A stretch of DNA of 48,076 bases from Proteobacteria bacterium HN_bin10 (GCA_002083515.1 LWDN01000010.1:1-48076), one strand, 5' to 3'. Shown: positions 23,295 to 31,117, counted from the stretch's first letter. Program-made: numbers and translations. The notes: generated by a model from the sequence alone, not told the origin.

Positions 23295-24707
23295 TCACTC
23301 AAGCCGCAGCACGCGGATGGTGTTGGTCTTGCCAGCGCGTCCGAATGGAATGCCGGCGATGACGGCGACGCGGTCGCCGGTTTCAGCCACGCCGAGCGCG
23401 CGCACCGCGGCATCTGCTTTTTCAACCATCTCTTCGACGTTGGCGACGTCCTCGGTCACCATCGAGCGAACGCCCCAAACCAAAGTAAGCTTGCGCGCGG
23501 TTTCGACGAACGGCGTCAGCCCGATCACGCCGCAGCGCGGACGCTCGCGCGCGACCCGGATCGCGGTCGAGCCGGTGGCAGTGTAGGCGACAAGCGCGGC
23601 GCAGCCGATGACATCGGCGATGTGACGCGCCGAGAGCGCAATGGCGTCAGCTGTGGTCGCCTGCGGCGGCGTCATGTCCCGCGGCAACGCGGCCCAATGT
23701 TCGTTGTCGGCTTCGACGGCGCGGATGATGCGGTCCATGATGGCGACCGCCGACTGCGGATGGCGGCCGACAGCGCTCTCGGCGGAAAGCATGACGGCGT
23801 CCGCGCCCTGATAGACAGCGGTGGCGACGTCGGAAGCTTCCGCGCGCGTGGGCGTCGCCGCTTCGACCATGCTCTCCAGCATATGGGTGGCGACAATGAC
23901 CGGCTTGCCCGCGGCGCGCGCGGCGCGGATGATCTTGCGCTGCGCGATCGGCACTTGCTCCGGCGGCAACTCGACGCCAAGATCGCCGCGCGCCACCATC
24001 ACCGCATCCGAGACGTCGACGATTTCGTCGATCTGCGCCAAGGCCGAGGGCTTCTCGATCTTGGCGATCACGCTGGCGCGGTCGCCGATCAATGCCTTGG
24101 CCTCGCGCACGTCCTCGGGATGTTGAACGAAGGAGAGCGCGATGTAATCGACGCCGAGGTCGAGGGCGTAGGCGAGGTCTTCGCGATCCTTCTCTGTCAG
24201 CGCCGAGATCGGGATGCGGCGCGTCGGAACATTGACGCCCTTCTGATTTTTCAAGACGCCGCCGAAATCGACGCGCGCTTTAAGCTGCGTGCGGCCGCGC
24301 TCGATCACCGTGAGCTGCATCTTGCCGTCGTCGAGCTTCAGGATGTCGCCGGCTTCGAGCGCGTTCACCAGTTCCGGGTGAGGCAGGCGGATAAGGCCCG
24401 ACGCGCCCGGATCATCGGAGCCTTCGATGGTGACGATGTCATTGAAGCGCAGCTTGATCTCGCCGCCCTCAAAAAGGCCGACGCGGATCTTCGGTCCCTG
24501 CAGATCGGCGAACACGCCAACGGGCGCCCCAGACGCGGCTTCCGCGGCGCGGATCGCCGCCATGCGGCGCGCATGATCTTCGCGTCCGCCATGGCTGAAA
24601 TTGAGCCGGAAGCAATCGACGCCAGCCTGAATCAGCGTCGCCAACCGTTCCGGCGGATCGCTGGCCGGCCCCATGGTAGCGACAATCTTGCAATCGCGTG
24701 CGCGCAT
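23295..24707 (-). CDS. pyk: Pyruvate kinase
   Basis: Transfers phosphate from phosphoenolpyruvate to ADP, the last glycolytic step. 470 residues, normal for the bacterial enzyme. Visible are RLNFSHGG (catalytic Arg and K+ site) near residue 35, ADLQGPKIRVG, the B domain to about residue 165, the active-site signature VIAKIEKPSAL, MVARGDLGVELP, THMLESM and SAESAVG, and a C-terminal domain with VAYTATGSTA. ATG 24707 (MRARDCKIVATMGPA) is chosen; the frame extended to 24809 reads through repeat R2. The convergent hydrolase stops directly next to its stop codon. Confidence 0.97.
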   Translation of the reverse strand: MRARDCKIVATMGPASDPPERLATLIQAGVDCFRLNFSHGGREDHARRMAAIRAAEAASGAPVGVFADLQGPKIRVGLFEGGEIKLRFNDIVTIEGSDDPGASGLIRLPHPELVNALEAGDILKLDDGKMQLTVIERGRTQLKARVDFGGVLKNQKGVNVPTRRIPISALTEKDREDLAYALDLGVDYIALSFVQHPEDVREAKALIGDRASVIAKIEKPSALAQIDEIVDVSDAVMVARGDLGVELPPEQVPIAQRKIIRAARAAGKPVIVATHMLESMVEAATPTRAEASDVATAVYQGADAVMLSAESAVGRHPQSAVAIMDRIIRAVEADNEHWAALPRDMTPPQATTADAIALSARHIADVIGCAALVAYTATGSTAIRVARERPRCGVIGLTPFVETARKLTLVWGVRSMVTEDVANVEEMVEKADAAVRALGVAETGDRVAVIAGIPFGRAGKTNTIRVLRLE

Positions 24708-24716
24708 TGAACCCCA

Positions 24717-24809
24717 GTGAGTAGCGAATGGCGAATAGTGAGTAGAGGTTTGGCGCTGCACGGGCAACCTAGCGGCGAACCCATTCGCTACTCGCCATTC
24801 GCTACTCAC
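24717..24809. repeat. Repeat family R2 (GAGTAGCGAATGG type), copy 2
   Basis: The left arm (24717-24745) starts GTGAGTAGCGAATGGCGA and the right arm (24783-24809) is its reverse complement over 18 exact bases with a few further matches. The spacer is about 37 bases. It fills the gap between the GST gene and pyk. The TAG stop of the GST gene (24802-24804) is part of the right arm. Confidence 0.85.
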
Positions 24810-25434
24810 CCATCTTATACGGCCCGCCGCGCTCCAGCGCGCGCTGATAGGCCGGCCGCGACTGATGAAGCTTTCGCACGCGAACCAAGTTCGGATAACG
24901 ATCTAGGCCGCCGCGATTGTTTCCGGCGTCGAGCACGAAGCTCATCTGAATGTCGGCGGCGGTGAAACGATCGCCGACGAAGTAATCCCTGCCTTGAAGG
25001 TGCGCGTTGATGAAGCTGAAATGATTGTCGATCTCCGGCTCGATGCGCATCTGCATCAGCGGCGCGCCGTTTTCGCCCAGCATGCCGACATAAAGCTTCA
25101 GCAGCAGCGGCAGCATGGCCGAGCCTTCGGCGAAGTGCAGCCAATAGAGATAATCGAAGCGCGCGGCATCGCCCGGCGCCACGGCCAGCGCGCCGAACGC
25201 TTCGTTCTCGGCGAGGTATTCGATAATCGCGGCGGATTCCGCGAGCACTTTGCCGTTCACCTCGATCACCGGCGACTTTCCGAGCGGATGCACCTGCTTC
25301 AGCTCCGGCGGCGCCAGCCGCGTCTGCGGATTGCGCCCATAGCGCTTCACGTCGTAGGCGGCGCCGAGCTCCTCCAGGAGCCACAAGATGCGCTGCGAGC
25401 GGCTTTCTTCCAGATGGTGGACGATGATGGTCAT
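24802..25434 (-). CDS. Glutathione S-transferase family protein
   Basis: 210 residues. The N-terminal thioredoxin-like domain has VHHLEESRSQRILWLLEEL (the Ser of ESRSQR is the expected catalytic position), the cis-Pro region GKSPVIEVNGKVLAESAAI, which binds the gamma-glutamyl end of glutathione, and EYLAE. The C-terminal helical domain has the N-capping motif FTAADIQMSFVL. ATG 25434 has GGAGAG well placed. The final Gly-Glu-stop is encoded by the arm of repeat R2, so insertion of that repeat may have set the present C-terminus. Substrate unknown. Confidence 0.92.
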   Translation of the reverse strand: MTIIVHHLEESRSQRILWLLEELGAAYDVKRYGRNPQTRLAPPELKQVHPLGKSPVIEVNGKVLAESAAIIEYLAENEAFGALAVAPGDAARFDYLYWLHFAEGSAMLPLLLKLYVGMLGENGAPLMQMRIEPEIDNHFSFINAHLQGRDYFVGDRFTAADIQMSFVLDAGNNRGGLDRYPNLVRVRKLHQSRPAYQRALERGGPYKMGE

Positions 25435-25477
25435 TGTTCTCTTCTCTCCACTCCTCCCCCGCAAGCGGGGGAAGAAA

Positions 25478-26392
25478 TCAATACGGCGCGAAATTCAACT
25501 TCAGCCCCGGCTCCGGCCAGCGTGTCTTGATCAACTGGCCGGTCGCGGACAGCGTGATGTAGGCGTCGCGCATATCGGCGCCGCCGAAAGCGATGTTGGT
25601 GACCAGCGGATCGGGAAACGCCACGTGCGAAGAGACGCCGGCCGGCGTTATCGTAGTGATGCCGCCATTGCCGATGGTAGCGACGCAGACATCGCCGTTG
25701 GCCTGTACAGCGAGGCTGTCGAAGCGGCACATCTGGGGCTGGCCGGAGACGAAACGCCCGACATTGCCCGGCGGCGGCGGCGCTATCTCTCCAGCGCCGG
25801 TCACGTCGAAGGCCCAAAGCCGCGCGGTGTCGGTTTCAGCAGCGTAGACCACGCGTTCATCCGGTGAGAGGCCGACGCCGTTCAGACCCACAGACCCGTA
25901 GGCAATTTCCTTCACCAGCGAGCCATCGGGTTTTGCGTAATAGAGCCCGCCGCGCTCCTTCACGCGCGGACGCCATTTGCCGAGATCGGTGAACCAAAAG
26001 GCGCCGGACCTTTCGAACACGATGTCGTTCGGGCCCGAGAGCCGCTCGCCGGCTACGCTCTCATACAAGCGCTCGAATTTTCCGGTGGCGAGATCGACCC
26101 GCTCGATGCGGCCGGTCGTGTAGCCTGGCGCAGCGTCGCCGGGGATGTTGTAGATCCCGGCGATCTCATGCCAGGCGAAGCCGCCATTGTTGCAAACATA
26201 GATGGCGCCATCCGGCCCAAACGCAGCGCCGTTGGGGCCGCCGCCAAGATTGGCGATCACCTCGATCTTCCCGTTCCACACCCGCGACAGCGTCCCCCGT
26301 TTGATCTCCACTAAGATGACGCTGCCGTCTGGCATAGGAATAGGACCTTCGGGAAACTGAAGGCCGGCGGCGAGGAGTTCGAAATCGGACAT
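25478..26392 (-). CDS. SMP-30/gluconolactonase-family protein
   Basis: 304 residues forming a six-bladed propeller of the SMP-30 lactonase family, which opens sugar or related lactones with one bound metal ion. The metal-ligand positions are visible: Glu in QFPEGP near the N-terminus, Asn/Asp in LSGPNDIVF, and GVGLSPDERVVYAAET in the following blade. No signal peptide is seen. ATG 26392 (MSDFELLAAG) is chosen; the extension to 26527 is repeat sequence. It lies downstream of folA, separated by repeat R3. The true substrate cannot be predicted. Confidence 0.88.
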   Translation of the reverse strand: MSDFELLAAGLQFPEGPIPMPDGSVILVEIKRGTLSRVWNGKIEVIANLGGGPNGAAFGPDGAIYVCNNGGFAWHEIAGIYNIPGDAAPGYTTGRIERVDLATGKFERLYESVAGERLSGPNDIVFERSGAFWFTDLGKWRPRVKERGGLYYAKPDGSLVKEIAYGSVGLNGVGLSPDERVVYAAETDTARLWAFDVTGAGEIAPPPPGNVGRFVSGQPQMCRFDSLAVQANGDVCVATIGNGGITTITPAGVSSHVAFPDPLVTNIAFGGADMRDAYITLSATGQLIKTRWPEPGLKLNFAPY

Positions 26393-26408
26393 GGCGACGA
26401 CAGTAGTA

Positions 26409-26487
26409 GGTTGGAGCGCGGGCCTCCAGGCCCGCATTGGTGCAGCGGCGAAAAAAGTCTGCGCGCTTGGAAGCGCGCGCTCCAACC
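26409..26487. repeat. Palindromic repeat family R3, copy 2
   Basis: The outer arms GGTTGGAGCGCG (26409-26420) and CGCGCTCCAACC (26476-26487) are perfect 12-base inverted repeats. Inner hairpins are GCGGGCCT-CC-AGGCCCGC and GCGCGCTT-GG-AAGCGCGC. The copy starts 2 bases past the folA stop and ends 16 bases before the SMP-30 ATG. Same family as 674-747. Confidence 0.85.
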
Positions 26488-26489
26488 GT

Positions 26490-26996
26490 CTAGCGTTCCA
26501 GCACCCTGACCACAAAATCCGCATCATCCTTCTCGCCGCGCTCTACGTGCTCGCGGCTCACTTCGCGCCATTGCGAGAGATCGAGATCGAGGCGGGCGTC
26601 GCCCTTGGGCGAGAGATTGAGTTCGGTGAGCACGATGCGATCGGCCTGCGGCAACACCGCATTGTAGAGCTGCGCGCCGCCGATGACGCACGCCTCCTCC
26701 GCGCCAGCCGCTTGCGCCATCGCCCGCCCCGCCGCGAGCATGGCGGCGAGATCGGCATAAACCCAGGCGCCCTCCGCCTTGAAATCTGGGTCGCGCGTGA
26801 GAATGAGATTCTGCCGCCCCGGCAGTGGCTTCTTCGACAGGCTCTCCCAGGTCTTGCGCCCCATCAGCACCGGCTTGCCCATGGTCGCGGCCTTGAAGCG
26901 CTTCATGTCCGATGACAGCCGCCACGGCAGCCCGCCATTGGCGCCAATGACGCCATTCTTCGCGATGGCGACGACGAGGGTGAGTTTTGGAGTCAC
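26490..26996 (-). CDS. folA: Dihydrofolate reductase
   Basis: Reduces dihydrofolate to tetrahydrofolate with NADPH, regenerating the cofactor used by ThyA. About 168 residues, normal length. Motifs: LVVAIAKNGVIGANGGLPWRL with the substrate-binding region, MGRKTWESL for NADPH binding, LPGRQNLILTRD, and ACVIGGAQLYNAVL. There is no in-frame ATG near the conserved N-terminus. The likely start is GTG 26996 (read VTPKLTLV), with GGAC just upstream. An ATG-started frame to 27077 would translate repeat R4 (LTLTPALSLQ) and is unlikely. It follows thyA, with R4 in the 193-base gap. Confidence 0.94.
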   Translation of the reverse strand: MTPKLTLVVAIAKNGVIGANGGLPWRLSSDMKRFKAATMGKPVLMGRKTWESLSKKPLPGRQNLILTRDPDFKAEGAWVYADLAAMLAAGRAMAQAAGAEEACVIGGAQLYNAVLPQADRIVLTELNLSPKGDARLDLDLSQWREVSREHVERGEKDDADFVVRVLER

Positions 26997-27012
26997 GTCC
27001 GTGATCGCGCCT

Positions 27013-27172
27013 TGCACTCCCTCTTCCTCCATTTGGAGGGAGAGGGCCGGGGTGAGGGTGAGGCGACCGGCATGCAATCACGCGACACGCGGATAGACCG
27101 GACGCAGCCAAAATCAGACGTCATCGCCCCCCTCACCCTGCCCTCTCCCCTCGCGGGGAGAGGGTGCGACCG
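27013..27172. repeat. Palindromic repeat family R4, copy 2
   Basis: The left hairpin CCTCCA-TT-TGGAGG (27026-27039) continues into GGGAGAGGGCCGGGGTGAGGG. The right half has CCCTCACCCTGCCCTCTCCC, complementary to it, ending in the hairpin CCCTCTCCCC-TCGC-GGGGAGAGGG (27141-27164). It lies between thyA and folA. The same word pattern occurs at 11199-11325 and in the helicase gene. Confidence 0.82.
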
Positions 27173-27189
27173 AAGGCCGTGCAATTCAA

Positions 27190-28032
27190 TCACACCGCAA
27201 TCGGCGCCCTGATCGCCGGGTGCGCGGAATAGCCCTCCAGTTTGAAGTCCGCGTACTCGAACGCGAAGATGTCCTTGCGCTCGGGATTGAGCGCCATGGT
27301 CGGCGGCGCGTACGGCGTGCGCGTCAACTGCAGTCGCGCCTGCTCGAAATGGTTGTGGTACAGATGCGCGTCGCCGAAGGTGTGGACGAATTCGCCGGGC
27401 TGCAGATCCGTCACCTGCGCCATCATTTGCGTCAGCAGCGCGTAGGACGCGATGTTGAACGGCACGCCGAGGAACACGTCGGCGCTGCGTTGGTAAAGCT
27501 GGCAACTCAGCTTGCCGTCGGCGACGAAGAACTGAAACAGGCAATGGCACGGCGGCAGCGCCATCTGATCGACGTCGGCCGGGTTCCAGGCCGAGACGAT
27601 ATGGCGGCGTGAATTCGGATTGTTCCGGATGCTGTCGACGACATTCTTGATCTGATCGATGACGCGCCCGTCCTTGGTTTCCCAGCTCCGCCATTGCTTG
27701 CCGTAGACGGGGCCAAGCTCGCCCTGCTCGTTGGCCCATTCGTCCCAGATCGTGACGCCCTGCTCTTGCAGCCAGCGCACGTTCGAGTCGCCGCGCAGAA
27801 ACCAGAGCAGTTCGAGGATGATGCTCTTCAGGTGCAGCTTCTTGGTGGTGAGCAGCGGGAAGCCGGCGCTCAGATCGAAGCGCAACTGACGGCCGAAGAC
27901 GCCGCGCGTGCCGGTGCCGGTGCGGTCGCCGCGATCGACGCCGTTTTCGAGGATGTCCTCCAGCAGGCCGAGATAAGCGACATCCGCCTGGGAAGGCGGC
28001 GCTGACGGCATGGGGGCGGGCTGAGCGCTCAT
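27190..28032 (-). CDS. thyA: Thymidylate synthase
   Basis: Methylates dUMP to dTMP with methylene-tetrahydrofolate, producing dihydrofolate for FolA. 280 residues. An N-terminal extension of about 15 residues (MSAQPAPMPSAPPSQ) precedes the usual start. The catalytic Cys is Cys162 in LPPCHCLFQF. Other conserved parts are DRTGTGTRGVFG, TTKKLHLKSIILELLWFLRG, YQRSADVFLGVPFNIASY and FGDAHLYHNHFEQ. The ATG at 28032 is kept; ATG 28011 would give a more typical length. The order thyA then folA on one strand is common and fits their shared folate cycle. Confidence 0.97.
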   Translation of the reverse strand: MSAQPAPMPSAPPSQADVAYLGLLEDILENGVDRGDRTGTGTRGVFGRQLRFDLSAGFPLLTTKKLHLKSIILELLWFLRGDSNVRWLQEQGVTIWDEWANEQGELGPVYGKQWRSWETKDGRVIDQIKNVVDSIRNNPNSRRHIVSAWNPADVDQMALPPCHCLFQFFVADGKLSCQLYQRSADVFLGVPFNIASYALLTQMMAQVTDLQPGEFVHTFGDAHLYHNHFEQARLQLTRTPYAPPTMALNPERKDIFAFEYADFKLEGYSAHPAIRAPIAV

Positions 28033-28070
28033 TTCACCGCAATATGGGGCGACTCGGTCGTAACTTCACT

Positions 28071-28179
28071 CGTCATCCCGGGGCAATGCGAAGCATTGAA
28101 CCCGGGACCCAGGGCAACAAACGCCGGTGTTCTGTCACCCCCTGGGTCCCAGGTCTCGCCTCGCTCGCCCGGGATGACG
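28071..28179. repeat. Palindromic repeat family R1, copy 2
   Basis: The ends CGTCATCCCGGG and CCCGGGATGACG enclose GGGACCCAGGG and CCCTGGGTCCC, the same layout as 8330-8429. It ends 4 bases before the stop of the DUF2459 gene and is upstream of thyA. The middle differs between copies, so it is the arms that are conserved. Confidence 0.85.
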
Positions 28180-28182
28180 ATT

Positions 28183-28911
28183 TTAAGCGTCGGGATAGAC
28201 AACAGAGCACCCGCCCCGCCCCGTCCTCCGCACCTGCTTCACCAGCGGCCCGGCCAGCCAGGCGGCGCGGGCATTGACGTTGACGCCGGCGGCGCGCAGC
28301 GCCCGCGCCATCCATTGGTTGCAGACCTGGAGCAAATGAAACGATCCGCGCGAGCGCAAGAAGGCCGAGCGGCCGATCACCTTGCCGTCGCTGGTCCTGA
28401 TTGGATTGCCGTCTTCGTCGAGCACCAGGAAGCGGTCGATGAAGGCGACGAAGCGGCGCGCGCCCTCGTGGCTGATGGCCACCGGCACATCCTCGGTCGG
28501 CGAGAGATAGGCGCTCGAAGGGCCGGCATTGTAGGCGATGTGGAAGACGCTGGGGCTCGGCGGCACGAGCGCGTCGAGCCCCAGCCACAGATCCGTACCC
28601 GGCGAGTAGTAGAAGGCCTGGTCGCCCCAGCCGATCAGGAAACTCTGGGCATCGGGATACATGCGCCGGAACGGATGATCCTCCGGAAAGATGCTCGCCG
28701 GCGCGCCGATGTCGCTGTGAAAGCCGTTCGAATAGAGATGCAACTCGACGCAGTCGCGGCCGAGCGGCGCCGGCACGTCCGGCGCGCGCGTCGGCGCATA
28801 GAGATAGGCAAGCAACGCAACCAGGCTCAGCGACAGCAACGCGGCAATCGGCCGGCGGCTGAGCCGGCTCAGCTCTCGTCGGCGCTCAACAGTCTCGCCC
28901 GGAACGCCCAT
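28183..28911 (-). CDS. DUF2459 (TIGR02117-like) membrane-anchored protein
   Basis: About 242 residues. After a basic N-terminus, one membrane anchor (PIAALLSLSLVALLAYLYA) is followed by a soluble domain with HLYSNGFHSDIGAP, FLIGWGDQAFYYSPGTDLW, FHIAYNAGPSSAYLS and HLLQVCNQWMARALRAAG. This pattern is that of the conserved hypothetical family often noted near urease genes (TIGR02117); no urease genes are here. The ATG at 28911 lies inside the 3' end of the aquaporin gene, giving a 43-base overlap and likely coupling. No enzymatic role is known; conserved His, Cys and Asn hint at a hydrolase or transpeptidase-like fold (inference). Confidence 0.8.
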   Translation of the reverse strand: MGVPGETVERRRELSRLSRRPIAALLSLSLVALLAYLYAPTRAPDVPAPLGRDCVELHLYSNGFHSDIGAPASIFPEDHPFRRMYPDAQSFLIGWGDQAFYYSPGTDLWLGLDALVPPSPSVFHIAYNAGPSSAYLSPTEDVPVAISHEGARRFVAFIDRFLVLDEDGNPIRTSDGKVIGRSAFLRSRGSFHLLQVCNQWMARALRAAGVNVNARAAWLAGPLVKQVRRTGRGGCSVVYPDA

Positions 28912-29582
28912 CCCGCGAGCCCCGCTCCCACCATCGGCGCGACGATGAACAGCCAGAGCTGCATCAGCGCGTCGCCCAGCACCCAAACCGCAGGCCCAAG
29001 CGAGCGGGCCGGGTTCACCGATACACCGGTGATCTGGATGCCGACAATGTGGATGAGGACCAACGTTAGGCCGATGGCGAGGCCGGCGAATTGCGAAGCG
29101 GCGTTGCGCTGGGTGACGCCCAGAATGACGACGACGAAAATGAACGTCGCGACCACTTCGAAGATCGCGCCCGACATCAAGCTGTAATCGCCGGGCGAAC
29201 CCTGGTTGGTGACGGCGTCGCGCAAGCCGTAGCCGTTCTGGCCGAGGCCGTTTTCGGCGAGCGAATACTCAGGGCCGCCAGAGGCGATCAGCAACAGCAC
29301 GCCGGCGCCGACCACCGCGCCCAAGCATTGCGCCGCCCAATAGCCCAGCATCTCGCCGGTCGCCATGCGCCCGGCGGTCCAGGCGCCGAAGCTGACGGCG
29401 GGGTTCACGTGGCAGCCGCTGACCGGGCCGATGCCATAGGCCATCGCGACGATGGCGAGACCGAACGCCCAGGAAATGCCTTCCTGGCCGATGACGCCGA
29501 AGCCCGCGAGCACCGCAGCGCCGCAGCCAAACAACACCAGAGTGAAGGTGCCGATGAATTCGGCTGCAAGCTTCTTGGTCAT
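28869..29582 (-). CDS. aqpZ: Aquaporin Z-type water channel
   Basis: 237 residues with six membrane spans and the two NPA half-helices of the MIP family: GCHVNPAVSFG and GVSVNPARSLGPAV. The conserved Arg after the second NPA, and His in HIVGIQITG, fit the narrow aromatic/Arg filter of water-selective AqpZ rather than a glycerol channel. The start ATG 29582 (MTKKLAAEFIG) has a strong GGAGG site; the upstream frame to 29693 is not needed. It overlaps the DUF2459 gene downstream. An insert YSLAENGLGQNGYG is the usual AqpZ periplasmic loop. Confidence 0.95.
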   Translation of the reverse strand: MTKKLAAEFIGTFTLVLFGCGAAVLAGFGVIGQEGISWAFGLAIVAMAYGIGPVSGCHVNPAVSFGAWTAGRMATGEMLGYWAAQCLGAVVGAGVLLLIASGGPEYSLAENGLGQNGYGLRDAVTNQGSPGDYSLMSGAIFEVVATFIFVVVILGVTQRNAASQFAGLAIGLTLVLIHIVGIQITGVSVNPARSLGPAVWVLGDALMQLWLFIVAPMVGAGLAGWAFRARLLSADES

Positions 29583-29665
29583 GGGTTCGCCTCCGAACCG
29601 GGAGGCTAGATTGAGTCCCCGGCCGGAGCGATGCAGGCCGAGACAAAGTGTGCTAGGTTGTTTCG

Positions 29666-30241
29666 ATGGCAGACCAAGGCTCTCCCCGTCCAATTGCCGT
29701 CGGCCCCGGCAAAGTCCGCTTCACCGGCTCGCAAGTGCTGGCGATGCAGGGCGCCGGCGTCCTGCCCATGCCGAATCGGATCGAACTCGTTGACGGAGAG
29801 CTGCTGGACATGGGCTCGGAAGGCGCACGTCACTCGAAACTAAAGGCGCTGCTGACGCGCTGCATCGCCAAGGCTTTGCCCGACCCTTTGGGCATTGGCC
29901 CTGACACGACATTGCGCCTCGACGACTCGGTGTGGCTCGAACCTGACCTTTTTCTCTACCCATTGCAGTTGGAACCCGCTGAAGTTCGAGGGCCTGATGC
30001 GTTGCTGGTCATCGAGATCGCCGACACGTCGCTTGCCTACGACCTCAAGGACAAGGCTGCGCTCTACGCCAGTTATGGCGTGCGCGAGTACTGGGTCATC
30101 GAAGCAGAGTCTGGACGCACGCATGTCCACCAGGGGCCGGAAGGCAAAGGCTGGCGTCTGGTGCGGATCGCGGAGCCGGATGATAAGCTGACTGCGCTGT
30201 TTGTCGCCGAAGTCTCGGTAAAGATCAGCGATCTGATTTAG
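29666..30241 (+). CDS. Uma2-family (DUF820) PD-(D/E)XK nuclease-fold protein
   Basis: 191 residues. Uma2 proteins have a restriction-endonuclease-like fold; most lack a proven role. The core is visible: IELVDGELLDMG, the acidic residue of WLEPDLFLYP, VIEIADTSLAYDLKDKAALYASYGVREYWVIE with the E-x-A/K positions of the family, and a final strand. The start is ATG 29666. The gene stands alone, divergent from aqpZ and 34 bases upstream of the tmRNA acceptor piece. These genes often occur in expanded or mobile sets; no partner gene is seen. Confidence 0.88.
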   Translation: MADQGSPRPIAVGPGKVRFTGSQVLAMQGAGVLPMPNRIELVDGELLDMGSEGARHSKLKALLTRCIAKALPDPLGIGPDTTLRLDDSVWLEPDLFLYPLQLEPAEVRGPDALLVIEIADTSLAYDLKDKAALYASYGVREYWVIEAESGRTHVHQGPEGKGWRLVRIAEPDDKLTALFVAEVSVKISDLI

Positions 30242-30274
30242 AACTTCCGCCGCCGCGTTACCCACCCTATATTC

Positions 30275-30630
30275 CGACTCGTCCGGGCGACCGGACTATG
30301 GCGATAAACGCGCAGAGATAGGCGGATCGGACCCGGGTGCGATGCCCGGCGGCTCCACCAGCCTTCGCGCTGAAGCGCTTCGGCTGGCTTACGCCCTCCG
30401 CCCTTGCCGGCGAAGGCTGTGCTCCGAAGCTCGAAGAGCGAAGGAGGACCTCATTCAGTCCATGAGGGGCCGAAATAGGATCGACGGACGTTGAAGGCTG
30501 CTGCTTTTGCTCGGGTGGTCCCGTCATAGGCCAAACAGCATAGTTGCGAATGACAACAACGCTGAGGAATTCGCTCTCGCTGCGTAAGCAGTGCGGGCAA
30601 TTCCGACCTTAAGTCCTACTGAGTAGCATC
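30275..30630 (+). ncRNA. ssrA: Transfer-messenger RNA, circularly permuted two-piece form
   Basis: Rescues stalled ribosomes and tags the nascent chain. The 3' (acceptor) piece comes first and ends CCA at 30360. It has a GTCCGG-GCGA-CCGGAC hairpin (30281-30296), a T-arm with stem CCGGG/CCCGG (30333-30337, 30345-30349) and a 7-base loop, then the acceptor strand CGGCTCC (30350-30356) and ACCA. The mRNA piece starts GGGGCCG (30466-30472), which pairs with that strand over 7 bp with one G-U, and continues GAAATAGGATCGACGG, as in tmRNA 5' ends. The processed loop is about 30361-30465. The tag frame follows. A TATATT at 30268-30273 may be the -10 element. The 5' and 3' limits are approximate. Confidence 0.95.
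30546..30587 (+). other. tmRNA tag-peptide reading frame
   Basis: Encodes ANDNNAEEFALAA then TAA. With the alanine carried by tmRNA itself, the tag would be AANDNNAEEFALAA. It ends in the LAA degron read by ClpX, and it has the longer alphaproteobacterial form with N-terminal residues that SspB can bind. The Caulobacter tag is close to this. Confidence 0.95.
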
Positions 30631-30647
30631 ACTAGGCGGGGCCCCCG

Positions 30648-30704
30648 GACGCCCGGCAACAGAAGTCCGGGACTCTTCCGGACTTCTGTTGCCGAACGGG
30701 CGTC
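30648..30704 (+). terminator. Long hairpin after ssrA, possible terminator
   Basis: The arms 30648-30670 and 30678-30704 pair over 23 bases with a 4-base bulge and a 7-base loop (GACTCTT). The inner 17 pairs are perfect. It follows the tmRNA mRNA piece by about 20-40 bases. No T-tract follows. It may end or process the tmRNA precursor. The left-arm word also recurs twice downstream (30713-30801). Confidence 0.6.
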
Positions 30705-30712
30705 GAAACGAA

Positions 30713-30801
30713 ACCAACGCCGCCCGGCAACAGAAGCCGGGGATTTTGCGGGTTCTTTTTGACGCTGGCGCCAAAGACCCAACGCCGCCCGGCAACAGCA
30801 G
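30713..30801. repeat. Direct repeats of the ssrA-hairpin arm
   Basis: The word CGCCCGGCAACAG(A/C)AG occurs at 30650, 30721 and 30786 in the same orientation, with an inverted copy in 30678-30694. The last two copies share the longer word CCAACGCCGCCCGGCAACAG. Spacing is 71 and 65 bases. No protein-coding potential is convincing here. The rest of the ssrA-sspB interval (30802-31117) has three AAACGTT palindromes and no gene. Confidence 0.75.
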
Positions 30802-31117
30802 TCGCTCCAAGTTTTCCACAGAAGCGCCTGAGTCGCGCGAAGTGGCGCAGCACTTCTTCTCGCGGATCGCGAGCCAGACGATTTTCCGTTTCGGTGCAAA
30901 CGTTTGAAGGCGTGCGGCGCGCGTCGGTCTCGCGCATCGCGCGAACGCCCGCAGCGCATGAGGCGTACTTATTGCATTGCGGCTGCGAACGCAGCTCGTC
31001 GCAAACGTTTCGCCAGCCGACGTTGGAAACGTTGATGTTTTCGCGCCCTGTGGATGAACAATTGACTGCCCGAAATGAGCCGGTAAGGGTTCAGCCGGGA
31101 GCCAAGGAGGGGCGGCC

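Noticed and set aside
23292..23297. Missing gap between hydrolase and pyk as a sign of fusion or error
   Set aside because: Both genes end with ordinary stop codons that simply abut; convergent genes with tiny gaps are common in compact genomes.
29666..30241. Uma2 gene as a transposase or homing element
   Set aside because: No inverted ends, target duplication or partner gene are visible; a lone Uma2 gene is common.
30650..30801. CRISPR-like array downstream of ssrA
   Set aside because: Only three direct copies, with one copy part of a hairpin, no uniform spacers and no cas genes.
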